A stretch of 53,355 nt of DNA, from NCBI GenBank assembly GCA_023418505.1, contig JAEZZR010000009.1:1-53355 (forward strand). Reading direction: 5' to 3'. This DNA comes from Actinomycetes bacterium (GTDB lineage Bacteria > Actinomycetota > Actinomycetes > Mycobacteriales > Mycobacteriaceae). Made by a program: the position numbers and the translations under genes. Positions 15,721-25,008 of this stretch are shown here, piece by piece (position 1 is the first letter of the stretch; each line of letters starts with the position of its first letter). The notes under the pieces are model-generated. The model had not been told where the DNA came from, ran no database searches, and saw only the letters and a program-made list of their open reading frames with translations.

Positions 15721-17037
15721 TTACACGCGAGCTTCGAGGATAGCTACTACGCCCTGGCCGCCAGCGGCACATACCGAGATGAAGCCACGGGTGGTCTTGC
15801 CGGTCTCGTCTGCCTTCGCGCGCAGCATCTTGGCCAAAGAAGCGGTGATGCGTCCGCCAGTAGCAGCGAATGGGTGGCCACATGCCAGGGAAGAGCCGTT
15901 GACGTTGAGCTTCTCGCGAGGGATAGCACCCAGTGGCTTGTCCAAGCCCAGACGCTCGCGGCAGAACTCTTCGTCCTGCCAAGCCTTCATGGTGGACAGC
16001 ACAGTGCCGGCGAAAGCTTCGTGGATCTCGAAGAAGTCGAAGTCGTCGAAGGTCAAGCCATTGCGAGCCAGCATGCGTGGGGTGGCGTAAGCAGGTGCCA
16101 TCAGCAGGCCTTCGTCGCCGTGCACGAAGTCCACAGCTGCAGCCTCAGAGTCGATCACATCAGCGAGTACTGGCAGGCCACGCTCTTCCGCCCACTCTGG
16201 GCTGGAAACCAACACAGCGGAAGCACCGTCGGTCAGTGGAGTGGAGTTACCGGCGGTCATAGTTGGCTCTGCATCTAGGCCACGGCCGAACACTGGCTTT
16301 AGCTTGGCCAGTTTTTCTGGAGTGGAATCAGCACGCAGGTTGGTGTCGCGGGTAACGCCCTTGAATGGGGTCATCAGATCGCTGAAGAAGCCCTCGTCGT
16401 AAGCGCGAGCCAAGTTCTGGTGCGAAGCCGCTGCCAATTCGTCCTGCTCTGCGCGAGTAACACCCCACTTTGCGGTGGTGATTGCCTGGTGCTCGCCCAT
16501 GGAAAGACCAGTGCGAGGCTCGCCGGTAGAAGGAGCCTCGGGAGCCAAATCAGACGCACGCAACTTCGCGAACACCTTAGCCATATCTACTGCAGACTTC
16601 TGGCGGTTTGCCTCCAGCATCTTCTTACGCAGGTTGTCATTCAGCGCAATTGGAGCGTCCGAGGTGGTATCCACGCCACCTGCGATAGCAGCGTCGATCT
16701 GACCTAGCTTGATCATGTTCGAAACCGAGTTCAGCGCTTCCATACCGGTGGCACACGCCATCTGAACGTCGAAAGCCGGAGTAGTAGGAGCCAAAGCCGA
16801 ACCCAAAACGCACTCGCGAGTCAAGTTGAAGTCGCGCGAATGCTTCAACACAGCACCGGCAGAAACGGCGCCTAGGCGCTCGCCAGCCAGACCGAAACGC
16901 GCCACCAAACCGTCGATAGCTGCGGTGAGCATATCTTGGTTCGAAGCGTTGGAGTATTCCTTATTAGAACGTGCGAAAGGGATGCGGTTGCCACCAACAA
17001 CAACGGCGCGACGGATGCTCGAATTTTCGTTCGTCAT
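15721..17037 (-). CDS. fadA2: Acetyl-CoA C-acyltransferase (thiolase, FadA2-like)
   Basis: A 438-residue thiolase that cleaves or condenses 3-oxoacyl-CoA. The nucleophile Cys is in QMACATGMEALNS. The second conserved block is FFEIHEAFAGTVLS, and the third NVNGSSLACGHPFAATGGR carries the acid/base Cys-Gly-His. Length fits the FadI/FadA2 group. Start placed at ATG 17037 after AGGAAGG; an in-frame extension of 15 codons upstream has no ribosome site. First gene of the leftward fadA2-fabG4-htdX run. The intergenic region to purC (17038-17269) carries paired ACCCCT blocks that could be a RamA site and a TGTGA-N6-TTACT near-match to the GlxR consensus at about 17098. Confidence 0.92.
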   Translation of the reverse strand: MTNENSSIRRAVVVGGNRIPFARSNKEYSNASNQDMLTAAIDGLVARFGLAGERLGAVSAGAVLKHSRDFNLTRECVLGSALAPTTPAFDVQMACATGMEALNSVSNMIKLGQIDAAIAGGVDTTSDAPIALNDNLRKKMLEANRQKSAVDMAKVFAKLRASDLAPEAPSTGEPRTGLSMGEHQAITTAKWGVTRAEQDELAAASHQNLARAYDEGFFSDLMTPFKGVTRDTNLRADSTPEKLAKLKPVFGRGLDAEPTMTAGNSTPLTDGASAVLVSSPEWAEERGLPVLADVIDSEAAAVDFVHGDEGLLMAPAYATPRMLARNGLTFDDFDFFEIHEAFAGTVLSTMKAWQDEEFCRERLGLDKPLGAIPREKLNVNGSSLACGHPFAATGGRITASLAKMLRAKADETGKTTRGFISVCAAGGQGVVAILEARV

Positions 17038-17200
17038 GGGTACCTTCCTGGGAATTCGTATGAATCTGTGGTTAATCGTCACTGCGCAAACATAACTGTG
17101 ACATGTATTACTAAATTTAGACCATACGTGGGATTCAGTGAACTGTCACGCATCTTTGGCGGTTCTTTCAGCCCTTTTCCGGCCTTCGTTCAGCCCGTTT

Positions 17201-17216
17201 ACCCCTTGTTACCCCT
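17201..17216. promoter_or_regulatory. Paired ACCCCT blocks, RamA-like, fadA2-purC intergenic
   Basis: ACCCCT occurs at 17201-17206 and 17211-17216, a ten-base period. RamA of C. glutamicum binds tandem A/C/TG4-6T/C or AC4-5A/G/T stretches, and a ramA gene lies in this window. The target could be fadA2 (164 bases away) or purC (54 bases away). The motif is short, so chance is possible. Confidence 0.3.
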
Positions 17217-17255
17217 ATAACAGTGCCCTAATGAGAGTTCTGGCTCTTCGGGGTC

Positions 17256-17261
17256 TAAACT
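17256..17261 (+). promoter_or_regulatory. -10 box of a leaderless purC transcript
   Basis: TAAACT ends eight bases before the purC ATG, so transcription would begin at or within a base or two of the start codon. No Shine-Dalgarno sequence is present before that ATG. Leaderless mRNAs are common in corynebacteria. No clear -35 is seen. Confidence 0.5.
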
Positions 17262-17269
17262 CATGTGCC

Positions 17270-18163
17270 ATGCGTCCCGAACTTTCCTCCTATAACCACC
17301 TTTCAGCAGGTAAAGTCCGCGAGATCTACGAGATTGATTCCGAGACTCTGTTGATGGTGGTCAGCGACCGCATTTCGGCGTTCGATTACATCCTAGAAAC
17401 GCCGATTCCCGATAAGGGGCGAGTGCTTACGGCGATGAGCGTGTTCTTCTTCGACGAGCTCGACTTCCCGAACCATCTGGCAGGCCCTGCTGACGACGAG
17501 CGCATCCCCGTCGAATCCCTCGGCCGCGCGTTGGTGTGTAAGAAGTTGAAGATGTTGCCGTTCGAATGCGTCGCTCGTGGCTACCTCACGGGTTCGGGGC
17601 TAGCGGAGTATCAGGAACACGGCACCGTGTGTGGCATTGAGTTGCCAGAAGGGCTTGTCGATGGTTCCCAGTTGCCCGAGCCAATCTTCACCCCAGCAAC
17701 GAAAGCTGATTTGGGTGAGCACGACGAAAACGTCTCTTTTGCTCGCCTGGTTGAGGAACTTGGCGAAGAGCGCGCCGAGGAAGTACGCGACGCCACGCTA
17801 AGCATCTACCAGCAGGCCGCTGCCTTGGCAGCTTCCCGGGGCATTATTCTGGCCGACACCAAGTTCGAGTTCGGTATCGACGAAGACGACAACTTAGTGC
17901 TTGCCGACGAAGTACTCACTCCAGATTCGTCGCGCTACTGGCCAGCGGATTCCTATGAAGAAGGTCAATCCAACCCCAGCTTTGATAAGCAGTATGTGCG
18001 CAATTGGCTTACCTCGTCGAAAGCGAACTGGAACAAATCTGCGGGCACGCCACCTCCGCCGCTGCCTGGTGGGATCGTCGAAGCCACCCGCGAACGCTAC
18101 ATCGAAGCCTACGAGCGAATCTCGGGGCGGCGTTTCTCGGATTGGATTGGGGATCCAGCGTAA
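17270..18163 (+). CDS. purC: Phosphoribosylaminoimidazole-succinocarboxamide synthase (SAICAR synthetase)
   Basis: A 297-residue enzyme joining CAIR and aspartate with ATP hydrolysis, step 8 of purine synthesis. Seen: SAGKVREIYEID (nucleotide loop), VVSDRISAFDYILETPIPDKG, FECVARGYLTGSG and LADTKFEFGIDEDDNLVLAD, all family signatures. Start chosen at ATG 17270, where similarity begins (MRPELSSYNHLSAGK); an ATG in frame at 17231 would add 13 residues but lies upstream of the -10 box. It opens the purine cluster. Its stop codon TAA is directly followed by the ATG of the next gene (TAAATG), so the two are surely co-transcribed and probably coupled. Confidence 0.95.
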   Translation: MRPELSSYNHLSAGKVREIYEIDSETLLMVVSDRISAFDYILETPIPDKGRVLTAMSVFFFDELDFPNHLAGPADDERIPVESLGRALVCKKLKMLPFECVARGYLTGSGLAEYQEHGTVCGIELPEGLVDGSQLPEPIFTPATKADLGEHDENVSFARLVEELGEERAEEVRDATLSIYQQAAALAASRGIILADTKFEFGIDEDDNLVLADEVLTPDSSRYWPADSYEEGQSNPSFDKQYVRNWLTSSKANWNKSAGTPPPPLPGGIVEATRERYIEAYERISGRRFSDWIGDPA

Positions 18164-20326
18164 ATGGCCGCGCCTTCCACACCACCGCGTCCGGAAAAGC
18201 GTCCAGTTACCCGAACGTTCCACGGCCGGGAGTTCGTAGATAATTACGAGTGGCTGCGGGACAAGGACGATCCAGAGGTGCTGGATCACCTGCGCGCCGA
18301 AGATGCCTTCACTAAGGCACAGACTGCTGACCTGGCTGATCTTGAGGAACAAATCTTCCAGGAGATTAAGTCGCGGACGAAGGAAACCGACATGTCGGTG
18401 CCTACGCGCGCCGGCAGCTGGTGGTATTTCTCGCGTACTGAAGAGGGCAAGTCCTACGGTAAATCCTGCCGTGTGCCCGCCACTCCAGGTGATTGGCAGG
18501 CGCCTGAAGTCACCGAAGAGCCTTTGCCAGGCGAGGAAGTGATCCTCGACGCCAACGAACTGGCCGAGCCACACGATTACTTCGCACTGGGCGCAGCAGC
18601 GTTATCGAAGGATCATAATTTCGTGGCGTATTCCACGGATACTTCCGGAGACGAGCGCTACGACCTGCGGATCAAAGACCTTCGCACCGGACAGTTGCTT
18701 GCCGACGCAATCGACAACATCGCCGCAGGTGCCACCTGGATCGGCAACGAATGGCTGCTGTATCAGCGGGTGGATGAGGCCTGGCGCCCAGATTCCGTCT
18801 GGCTGCACCGGGTGGGCAGCGATACGGCTGAAGATACCCGTATCTTCTACGAGCCTGACCAAGCCTTTTGGGTTGGTGTTGGTGTTACCCGCAGCGAAAA
18901 GTATCTGCTGATTGCTGCAGGATCAACAGTGACCTCTGAATGCTGGTTCGTAGAGACCACCAACCCACGGGCACCACTGACTTGTGTGCGTAAGCGTCAG
19001 CGTGGTGTGGAATACGACATCGATCACGCAGTGGTTGATGGCAAAGACATGTGGCTGGTCAACCACAACGCCGATGGCCCGAACTTCGCCCTTGGCGCAA
19101 TTGAGGTAGGCAGCTTCGAAGAGTTTTCTGAACTCAAGCCCGTGGTGCCACATCGCGACGATGTGCGCGTGGAGTGGATGGACTGCTTCGCCACCCACCT
19201 GGTGCTGGGCTACCGCCGTGGTGGCATTGGACGCATCTCGTTGGCGCAGTTGCCACAAAGCGCTGAACAGGCAGATCAGACAGAGCCGGAAAGCTCCATC
19301 AACTTCGTTGATATCGAGTTCGACGAAGAGCTCTACACCGCAGCACCAGCCGGCAACGCCGAATGGGAAGCGCCAGTGCTGCGCTATGGCTACGGCTCTT
19401 TCACCACGCCGAGCCAGCTGTGGCAGCTAGACCTGCGTACCGGCGAGCGCACGTTGCTTAAGGCACAGGAAGTGCTCGGCGATTTCACGGCCGAAGATTA
19501 CGTCGCCGAGCGCCGCTGGGTTCCCGCCGCCGATGGCACCGAAATCCCCGTTTCGATCGTCCGCCGGCGCGACCTCGACTTAGCCAATCCCGTGCCTATC
19601 TTGCTCTACGCCTATGGCAGTTACGAAGCGTCGATGGATCCGGGCTTCTCGGTAGCACGTTTGTCGCTGTTGGATCGTGGCATGTCGTTTGTCATCGCTC
19701 ACGTCCGTGGCGGTGGCGAGATGGGGCGCTCCTGGTGGGAGCGTGGCCGCACCATGTCCAAGAAGAACACCTTCACCGACTATGTTGCGGTTGCCGATTA
19801 CTTGATCGCCGAGGGCTTAACGACGCCGGATCAGCTAGTAGCTGTGGGTGGATCTGCCGGTGGCATGCTGATGGGCGTAGTGGCCAATACCGCAGGTGAT
19901 CGCTTTGCGGGCATCCAGGCATCCGTGCCGTTCGTCGATTGCTTGACCACGATGCTCAAACCCGAATTGCCACTAACCGTGGGCGAATGGGATGAGTGGG
20001 GTGACCCCTACCATGATCCAACCGTCTACGATTACATGGCTTCCTACTCGCCGTACGAAAACATCTCCGCCGATATCAAGTATCCGAAGATCCTGGCGAT
20101 TACCAGCTTGAACGACATTCGCGTGTTGTACGTCGAGCCCGCAAAATGGGTGGCGAAATTACGCGATGTAGCTGGCGACGGAAAACTGGTGCAAGACCAC
20201 CCAGATCAATTCTTGATGAAAATCGACATGGTCGGTGGCCACGGCGGTAAATCCGGACGCTACAACAAGTGGCGTGATACCGCGTTTGAATATGCGTGGC
20301 TGTTGCGTACGTCGTCGGCAGCATAA
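18164..20326 (+). CDS. ptrB: Oligopeptidase B (prolyl oligopeptidase family)
   Basis: A 720-residue serine peptidase of family S9A that cleaves short peptides after basic residues, probably in the cytoplasm since no signal peptide is seen. The N-terminal seven-bladed propeller spans about residues 70-420 (YEWLRDKDDPEVLDHL precedes it). The C-terminal alpha/beta hydrolase holds the Ser in AVGGSAGGMLMG, the region HVRGGGEMGRSWWERG and the His in VGGHGGKSGRYNKW; the Asp lies in LNDIRVLYVEP. The start touches the purC stop codon. Sitting inside a purine operon is odd for a peptidase, but this adjacency is known from other corynebacteria, so it may simply be transcriptional hitch-hiking. Confidence 0.92.
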   Translation: MAAPSTPPRPEKRPVTRTFHGREFVDNYEWLRDKDDPEVLDHLRAEDAFTKAQTADLADLEEQIFQEIKSRTKETDMSVPTRAGSWWYFSRTEEGKSYGKSCRVPATPGDWQAPEVTEEPLPGEEVILDANELAEPHDYFALGAAALSKDHNFVAYSTDTSGDERYDLRIKDLRTGQLLADAIDNIAAGATWIGNEWLLYQRVDEAWRPDSVWLHRVGSDTAEDTRIFYEPDQAFWVGVGVTRSEKYLLIAAGSTVTSECWFVETTNPRAPLTCVRKRQRGVEYDIDHAVVDGKDMWLVNHNADGPNFALGAIEVGSFEEFSELKPVVPHRDDVRVEWMDCFATHLVLGYRRGGIGRISLAQLPQSAEQADQTEPESSINFVDIEFDEELYTAAPAGNAEWEAPVLRYGYGSFTTPSQLWQLDLRTGERTLLKAQEVLGDFTAEDYVAERRWVPAADGTEIPVSIVRRRDLDLANPVPILLYAYGSYEASMDPGFSVARLSLLDRGMSFVIAHVRGGGEMGRSWWERGRTMSKKNTFTDYVAVADYLIAEGLTTPDQLVAVGGSAGGMLMGVVANTAGDRFAGIQASVPFVDCLTTMLKPELPLTVGEWDEWGDPYHDPTVYDYMASYSPYENISADIKYPKILAITSLNDIRVLYVEPAKWVAKLRDVAGDGKLVQDHPDQFLMKIDMVGGHGGKSGRYNKWRDTAFEYAWLLRTSSAA

Positions 20327-20434
20327 GTCGACAGCGTAATTCTTAGCTAGAAACGTTGGCCGGTAAGGTGTGGAGAGTAACTTTTCACACCTTTTTTGAG
20401 TTACTACTAGTTGTCGAACATCAGGAGCACCAGC

Positions 20435-20686
20435 GTGGCCCGAGTAGTTGTCAATGTAATGCCCAAAGCCGAGATCCTCGATCCCCAAGGCCAAGCCGTG
20501 CACCGCGCGCTAGGACGCATCGGAGTAACCGGAGTATCCGACGTCCGCCAGGGAAAGCGATTCGAACTTGAAGTTGATCCATCTGTTTCCGACGATCAGC
20601 TGGAACAGCTAGCAGCCACCCTGCTGGCCAACACTGTGATCGAAGATTTCGAAATTGTCCGCGAAACCGAATCGGCGGGAGAGTAA
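20435..20686 (+). CDS. purS: Phosphoribosylformylglycinamidine synthase subunit PurS
   Basis: An 83-residue subunit that bridges PurQ and PurL in the three-part FGAM synthase. Seen: VVNVMPKAEILDPQGQAVHR and RALGRIGVTGVSDVRQGKRF, the conserved core. Start chosen at GTG 20435, preceded by AGGAG (20423-20427); upstream in-frame codons have no ribosome site. It is followed after 5 bases by purQ, as expected for obligate partners. Confidence 0.95.
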   Translation: MARVVVNVMPKAEILDPQGQAVHRALGRIGVTGVSDVRQGKRFELEVDPSVSDDQLEQLAATLLANTVIEDFEIVRETESAGE

Positions 20687-20691
20687 TACCA

Positions 20692-21363
20692 GTGACCGCA
20701 CGAGTTGGAGTGATCACGTTCCCCGGAACGTTGGACGATGTGGATGCCGCCCGGGCAGCCCGGCTAGCTGGGGCACAGCCGGTAGAGCTGTGGCATTCCG
20801 ATCAGGATCTGAAAAACGTTGACGCCGTAGTTGTGCCAGGTGGCTTTTCCTACGGCGATTATTTGCGTTCGGGGGCAATTTCGTCGTTAGCGCCTGTAAT
20901 GCGCTCGGTAGTAGATGCAGCGCAAGGCGGAATGCCAGTGTTGGGGATCTGCAACGGTTTCCAGATTCTCACCGAAGCGAAACTGCTACCTGGTGCGCTA
21001 ACCCGCAATCAAGGGCTGCACTTTCACTGCGTAGATACCTATTTGGAAGTGGTGAACACCAATACCGCCTGGACTTCCACTTTTGCAGAAGGCCAGAAGA
21101 TCCTGATCCCAGCCAAGCATGGGGAAGGGCGCTTCCAAGCTTCCGAAGAAACGCTTGCTGAACTGGAATCGGAAGGCCGCGTAGTTTTCCGCTATACCGA
21201 TAATTTCAATGGTTCCCGAAACGCGATCGCTGGTGTGTGTAGTGCCAACGGTCGCGTTGTTGGTTTGATGCCACACCCAGAACACGCGGTGGAGGCGTTG
21301 ACTGGCCCGTCCGTGGATGGGTTGGAGCTGTTCCTCTCTGCTGTGGGCAGTATCGCTGCCTAA
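20692..21363 (+). CDS. purQ: Phosphoribosylformylglycinamidine synthase subunit PurQ (glutaminase)
   Basis: A 223-residue class I glutamine amidotransferase that supplies ammonia to PurL. Seen: GVITFPGTLDDVDAARA, VVVPGGFSYGDYLRSGAI, and nucleophile Cys in VLGICNGFQILTEA; the His-x-Glu pair lies in LMPHPEHAVEA near the end. Start is GTG 20692, five bases after purS; translation is likely coupled. Length and motifs are normal. Confidence 0.96.
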   Translation: MTARVGVITFPGTLDDVDAARAARLAGAQPVELWHSDQDLKNVDAVVVPGGFSYGDYLRSGAISSLAPVMRSVVDAAQGGMPVLGICNGFQILTEAKLLPGALTRNQGLHFHCVDTYLEVVNTNTAWTSTFAEGQKILIPAKHGEGRFQASEETLAELESEGRVVFRYTDNFNGSRNAIAGVCSANGRVVGLMPHPEHAVEALTGPSVDGLELFLSAVGSIAA

Positions 21364-21378
21364 ACAGGCGACATGAAA

Positions 21379-21421
21379 GCAACGCGAAAAACACAGCGTT
21401 AGAGCAACGCGAAACACAGCG
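21379..21421 (+). repeat. Imperfect tandem repeat in the purQ-purL spacer
   Basis: GCAACGCGAAAAACACAGCG (21379-21398) is repeated as GCAACGCGAAACACAGCG (21404-21421) with two bases missing. The 82-base spacer between purQ and purL is longer than is usual for these subunit genes, and the duplication accounts for part of it. Confidence 0.7.
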
Positions 21422-21445
21422 CGGCTGAGAAAACTAGGAGAAAAC

Positions 21446-23815
21446 GTGACCCTTCATGACGACACCGTCCAGACAGCATTCGATTCCCCTGACCTGCAAC
21501 AACCTTGGGCGGAACTAGGACTTAAAGAAGACGAATACCAGCGCATCCGCGACATCCTGGGCCGTCGCCCAACCGATGCGGAATTAGCGATGTATTCGGT
21601 GATGTGGTCGGAGCACTGCTCTTATAAATCGTCGAAAGTGCACCTGCGCTACTTCGGCGAGACCACCACTGATGAAATGAAAGAAAAGATGCTCGCCGGC
21701 ATCGGTGAAAACGCCGGTGTGGTGGACATCGGTGATGGTTGGGCGGTGACCTTCAAGGTCGAGTCCCACAACCACCCGTCATACGTTGAGCCTTATCAGG
21801 GTGCCGCTACCGGTGTGGGTGGCATTGTGCGCGACATTATGGCGATGGGCGCACGCCCAGTTGCGGTGATGGATCAGTTGCGCTTTGGTGCTGCCGACGC
21901 GCCAGATACTCAGCGCGTACTGCCTGGTGTGGTCTCTGGTGTGGGTGGCTATGGCAACTGCCTGGGTTTGCCGAACATCGGTGGCGAGACTGTCTTCGAT
22001 GAATCCTATGCCGGCAATCCACTGGTCAACGCCCTGTGCGTTGGCGTGCTGCCCAAGGAAGACCTACACCTGGCTTTCGCCACGGGTACTGGCAACCGCG
22101 TGGTGCTGTTTGGTTCGCGCACTGGCTTGGATGGCATTGGTGGAGTATCGGTGTTGGCTTCGGACACGTTCGAAGAAGGTGCTGAGCGCAAACTGCCTGC
22201 CGTGCAGGTAGGCGATCCATTTGCCGAAAAGGTACTGATCGAATGCTGCCTGGAGCTGTACAAGGCCGGCGTTGTGGTTGGTATCCAAGACCTCGGTGGC
22301 GCAGGCCTATCGTGCGCGATTTCGGAGCTTGCTGCTTCCGGTGAAGGTGGCATGGAAGTGAACTTGGATAACGTTCACTTGCGTGCCCGCAACATGACCG
22401 CCGCTGAGATTCTTTCCAGCGAATCCCAAGAACGCATGTGTGCTGTGGTCAAACCAGAGCACATGGATAAGTTCATGGAGATCTGCGCCAAGTGGGACGT
22501 GATCGCCTCCGATATTGGTGTGGTGACCGAAGCGCCAAATTTGGTAGTAACCCACAACGGCCAAGTAGTTGTCGATGCACCACCGAAGACCATCGCTGAT
22601 GAAGGCCCTACCTACCACCGCCCCTATGCACGGCCGCAGTGGCAGGATGAACTGCAGCAGGAGCCAGAATTGGCTCGCCCAGAAACGGCAGAGCAGTTGC
22701 GCGACACGATGCTTCAGCTAGCTGCGTCGCCAGCGTTGTGCTCTCGTGCGCATATCACCGAGCAGTACGACCGCTACGTGCGCGGCAACACCGTCGCTGC
22801 CAAGAACGCCGAGGCAGGCGTGTTGCGCGTCAACGAAGAAACCGGACGTGGCATCGCAATTGCTACCGACGCTTCTGGCCGCTACACCAAGCTCGATCCA
22901 CGTACGGGCGCACAATTGGCCTTGGCCGAAGCACACCGGAATGTGGCGGTGTCTGGCGCGAAGCCTTACGCGGTATCGAACTGCATGAACTTTGGCAGCC
23001 CAGAAAATCCAGATGCGATGTGGCAGTTCGCCGAAGCGGTACGTGGCCTGGCGGATGGCTGTGCGCAACTGGCCGTGCCAGTGACCGGCGGCAACGTCTC
23101 GTTCTACAACCAGACTGGCGACGAACCAATCCTGCCCACCCCAGTAATCGCCGTACTGGGCATCATGGATAACGTTGAGCACGCCATTAGCAATAAGTTC
23201 TCCGCTGGCCAGCAGCTGTATGTGCTAGGTGAGACTTACGACGAACTTGGCGGCTCGATCTGGCAGCAGGTAGCCCACCAAACTTTGGCTGGTATGCCAC
23301 CAAAGATTGATCTGGATAACGAAGCCAAGCTGGTGGAGTTCTTCCACGACACGATGGCTGGTGCAGTGGTTGGGGCGGCTGGGGAAGAGGGCTCCGGTTT
23401 CAGCGCCCACTTCGTTTCGGCAGCACGTGACCTTTCGGAAGGCGGCCTGTCGCAGGCGTTGCTGGAAACTGCGGTGCAAAACGGCGTTGGCGTAGAGGTT
23501 AACCTCGATGGCGTCAGTGAGGATCCGTTTGTGGCTTTGTTCTCTGAATCTGCCTCGCGTGCCTTGGTTGCTGTGCCAGAAGCTGAAGCTTCGAAGCTAG
23601 AGCAGCGTGCGGCCGAACTGGGTATCGCGGCCGTGCATATCGGGCGGACGACGCAGACCGCTGAAGTTGGTCAGCCAGTACCAACCATCAGCGTTTCTGG
23701 CGCGGGTGAATCCTTCCAGATTGAACTGCCAGAAGCAGACGCTGCTTGGCGCGATACTTTGCCAAAGCTGTTCCGCCATGCAGCAGGTGCGAACTCGGTA
23801 GTAGCTGCGGAGTAA
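21446..23815 (+). CDS. purL: Phosphoribosylformylglycinamidine synthase subunit PurL (small type)
   Basis: A 789-residue ATP-dependent synthase subunit converting FGAR to FGAM with ammonia from PurQ. It is the small PurL that needs PurS and PurQ, both encoded just upstream. Seen: MWSEHCSYKSSKVHLR (substrate and ATP site), VKVESHNHPSYVEPYQGAAT-type block at about residue 105, GIQDLGGAGLSCAISELA, and PVTGGNVSFYNQTGD in the C-terminal half. GTG start at 21446 follows AGGAG. A strong hairpin lies 10 bases after the stop. Confidence 0.96.
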   Translation: MTLHDDTVQTAFDSPDLQQPWAELGLKEDEYQRIRDILGRRPTDAELAMYSVMWSEHCSYKSSKVHLRYFGETTTDEMKEKMLAGIGENAGVVDIGDGWAVTFKVESHNHPSYVEPYQGAATGVGGIVRDIMAMGARPVAVMDQLRFGAADAPDTQRVLPGVVSGVGGYGNCLGLPNIGGETVFDESYAGNPLVNALCVGVLPKEDLHLAFATGTGNRVVLFGSRTGLDGIGGVSVLASDTFEEGAERKLPAVQVGDPFAEKVLIECCLELYKAGVVVGIQDLGGAGLSCAISELAASGEGGMEVNLDNVHLRARNMTAAEILSSESQERMCAVVKPEHMDKFMEICAKWDVIASDIGVVTEAPNLVVTHNGQVVVDAPPKTIADEGPTYHRPYARPQWQDELQQEPELARPETAEQLRDTMLQLAASPALCSRAHITEQYDRYVRGNTVAAKNAEAGVLRVNEETGRGIAIATDASGRYTKLDPRTGAQLALAEAHRNVAVSGAKPYAVSNCMNFGSPENPDAMWQFAEAVRGLADGCAQLAVPVTGGNVSFYNQTGDEPILPTPVIAVLGIMDNVEHAISNKFSAGQQLYVLGETYDELGGSIWQQVAHQTLAGMPPKIDLDNEAKLVEFFHDTMAGAVVGAAGEEGSGFSAHFVSAARDLSEGGLSQALLETAVQNGVGVEVNLDGVSEDPFVALFSESASRALVAVPEAEASKLEQRAAELGIAAVHIGRTTQTAEVGQPVPTISVSGAGESFQIELPEADAAWRDTLPKLFRHAAGANSVVAAE

Positions 23816-23825
23816 AGCAAAAATG

Positions 23826-23845
23826 CTCCAGCCGTTTGGCTGGAG
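23826..23845. terminator. Hairpin between convergent purL and thioesterase genes
   Basis: CTCCAGCC-GTTT-GGCTGGAG is a perfect eight-pair stem with a four-base loop. The flanks AAAATG and TATTAC add weak A/T pairs, so it can act for both converging transcripts. It lacks a long T-run. Confidence 0.75.
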
Positions 23846-23909
23846 TATTACGCTTGCTGCGGGTTGTTGCTGGTTGCCGCTAGTTGAGGCAACCAGGTTT
23901 CAGTGGTTC

Positions 23910-24917
23910 CTAGTCTTCCGGCGGTACCAGTGGCAGCGGATCATACTGCTCACGCATTGCCTTTAGCGATAGATCATGAGCATGTAGGCGACGGTCTTCT
24001 TCAGTGACCGGCTGGAAGTGTGGCACGGGCTGAGGTTTGAAGTTTTCGTCGATAGCTACATACGTCATGGACGAATGCAGTGCCTTTTGCATGCCACCGC
24101 GACCCAAACGGGGTTCACCGGAATAGACGTGCACGCTGGTGTGCATCGATGTGGTACCCGTGCGCAGGATCCGGGCGCGGACCTCAATCAAATCGCCAAT
24201 GTGGATCGGCTTATAAAAACGGATACCACCAGCGTAGACAGCAATGGTCTGCCGGCCAGCCCAGTTCATGGTTACCGCAGAGGCAGCCTCATCGATCCAC
24301 TCCATCGCGGTGCCACCGTGGACGTTGCCACCCCAGTTCACATCCGTTGGCTTCGCCAAGAACCGAGTGGTGATCTGCGGGGCCGAAGAATCCGCCGAAT
24401 AGAACTGGCTACGCATCGCCGTTTCAATATCGCGGCGCAGGTCAAAGCGCGAAAGTACGGCTTCGTAGGTTTGCTTTTCTTGCTCGGTAGCAGGCGTGAA
24501 CTTAGGTACCTCGGTGGGTTTGCCATTTTCGTCGACAGCTACGAAAATCACCACGCAATCCGCAGCCCGCGAGAACTTGCCCTCGCGCGGATCGGCGGAA
24601 AGTACTTCATTGACAATGTGCATCGATGTACGCCCGGTGTACGCGATTTTGGAACGCACCTCTACCAAGTGCCCCGATGGGATCGGCCGGTTGAAGTGAA
24701 TGTGGCCGAAATAGGCGGTCACGCAGTAGGAACGGCTCCAAGCGGTAGCACACGCGTAAGCTGCTTTGTCGATCCACTGCAGCACACGCCCGCCGTGCAC
24801 GGATTTCATACCGGCGGTAAGCACATCTGTAGGCGAGGCCATAAAGCGCAGGATCATCGCTGGCTCGGGGCGTACGACGGAGTCTGTTTCAGGGGAAGTC
24901 GCATCATTGTCAGGCAT
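23910..24917 (-). CDS. Acyl-CoA thioesterase, tandem hotdog domains
   Basis: A 335-residue protein with two copies of the hotdog thioesterase fold (YciA/BFIT type). Repeat one has FMASPTDVLTAGMKSVHGGR followed by WIDKAAYACA; repeat two has FLAKPTDVNWGGNVHGGTAM followed by EWIDEAASA. Each carries the conserved Asn/Gly-x-His-Gly-Gly turn and a helix Asp. It should hydrolyse acyl-CoA to free acid and CoA in the cytoplasm; chain length is not readable from sequence. It sits in the purine cluster on the opposite strand, between purL and the SCP-like gene, and is functionally unrelated to it. Confidence 0.88.
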   Translation of the reverse strand: MPDNDATSPETDSVVRPEPAMILRFMASPTDVLTAGMKSVHGGRVLQWIDKAAYACATAWSRSYCVTAYFGHIHFNRPIPSGHLVEVRSKIAYTGRTSMHIVNEVLSADPREGKFSRAADCVVIFVAVDENGKPTEVPKFTPATEQEKQTYEAVLSRFDLRRDIETAMRSQFYSADSSAPQITTRFLAKPTDVNWGGNVHGGTAMEWIDEAASAVTMNWAGRQTIAVYAGGIRFYKPIHIGDLIEVRARILRTGTTSMHTSVHVYSGEPRLGRGGMQKALHSSMTYVAIDENFKPQPVPHFQPVTEEDRRLHAHDLSLKAMREQYDPLPLVPPED

Positions 24918-25008
24918 AATTTGAGCCTACTCCCGCATAGTTCTAAGTAAATTCTTAACCCCGGGGATGGGAACCGAGATCGCCGCGCCCGCTTTACACT
25001 GGAGCACT

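Noticed and set aside
15256..16278. 340-codon frame crossing the fabG4-fadA2 gap
   Set aside because: It runs antisense through two well-supported genes and shows no motif.
24018..24950. 310-codon open frame opposite the thioesterase
   Set aside because: Antisense shadow; the minus-strand gene has two recognisable hotdog repeats.
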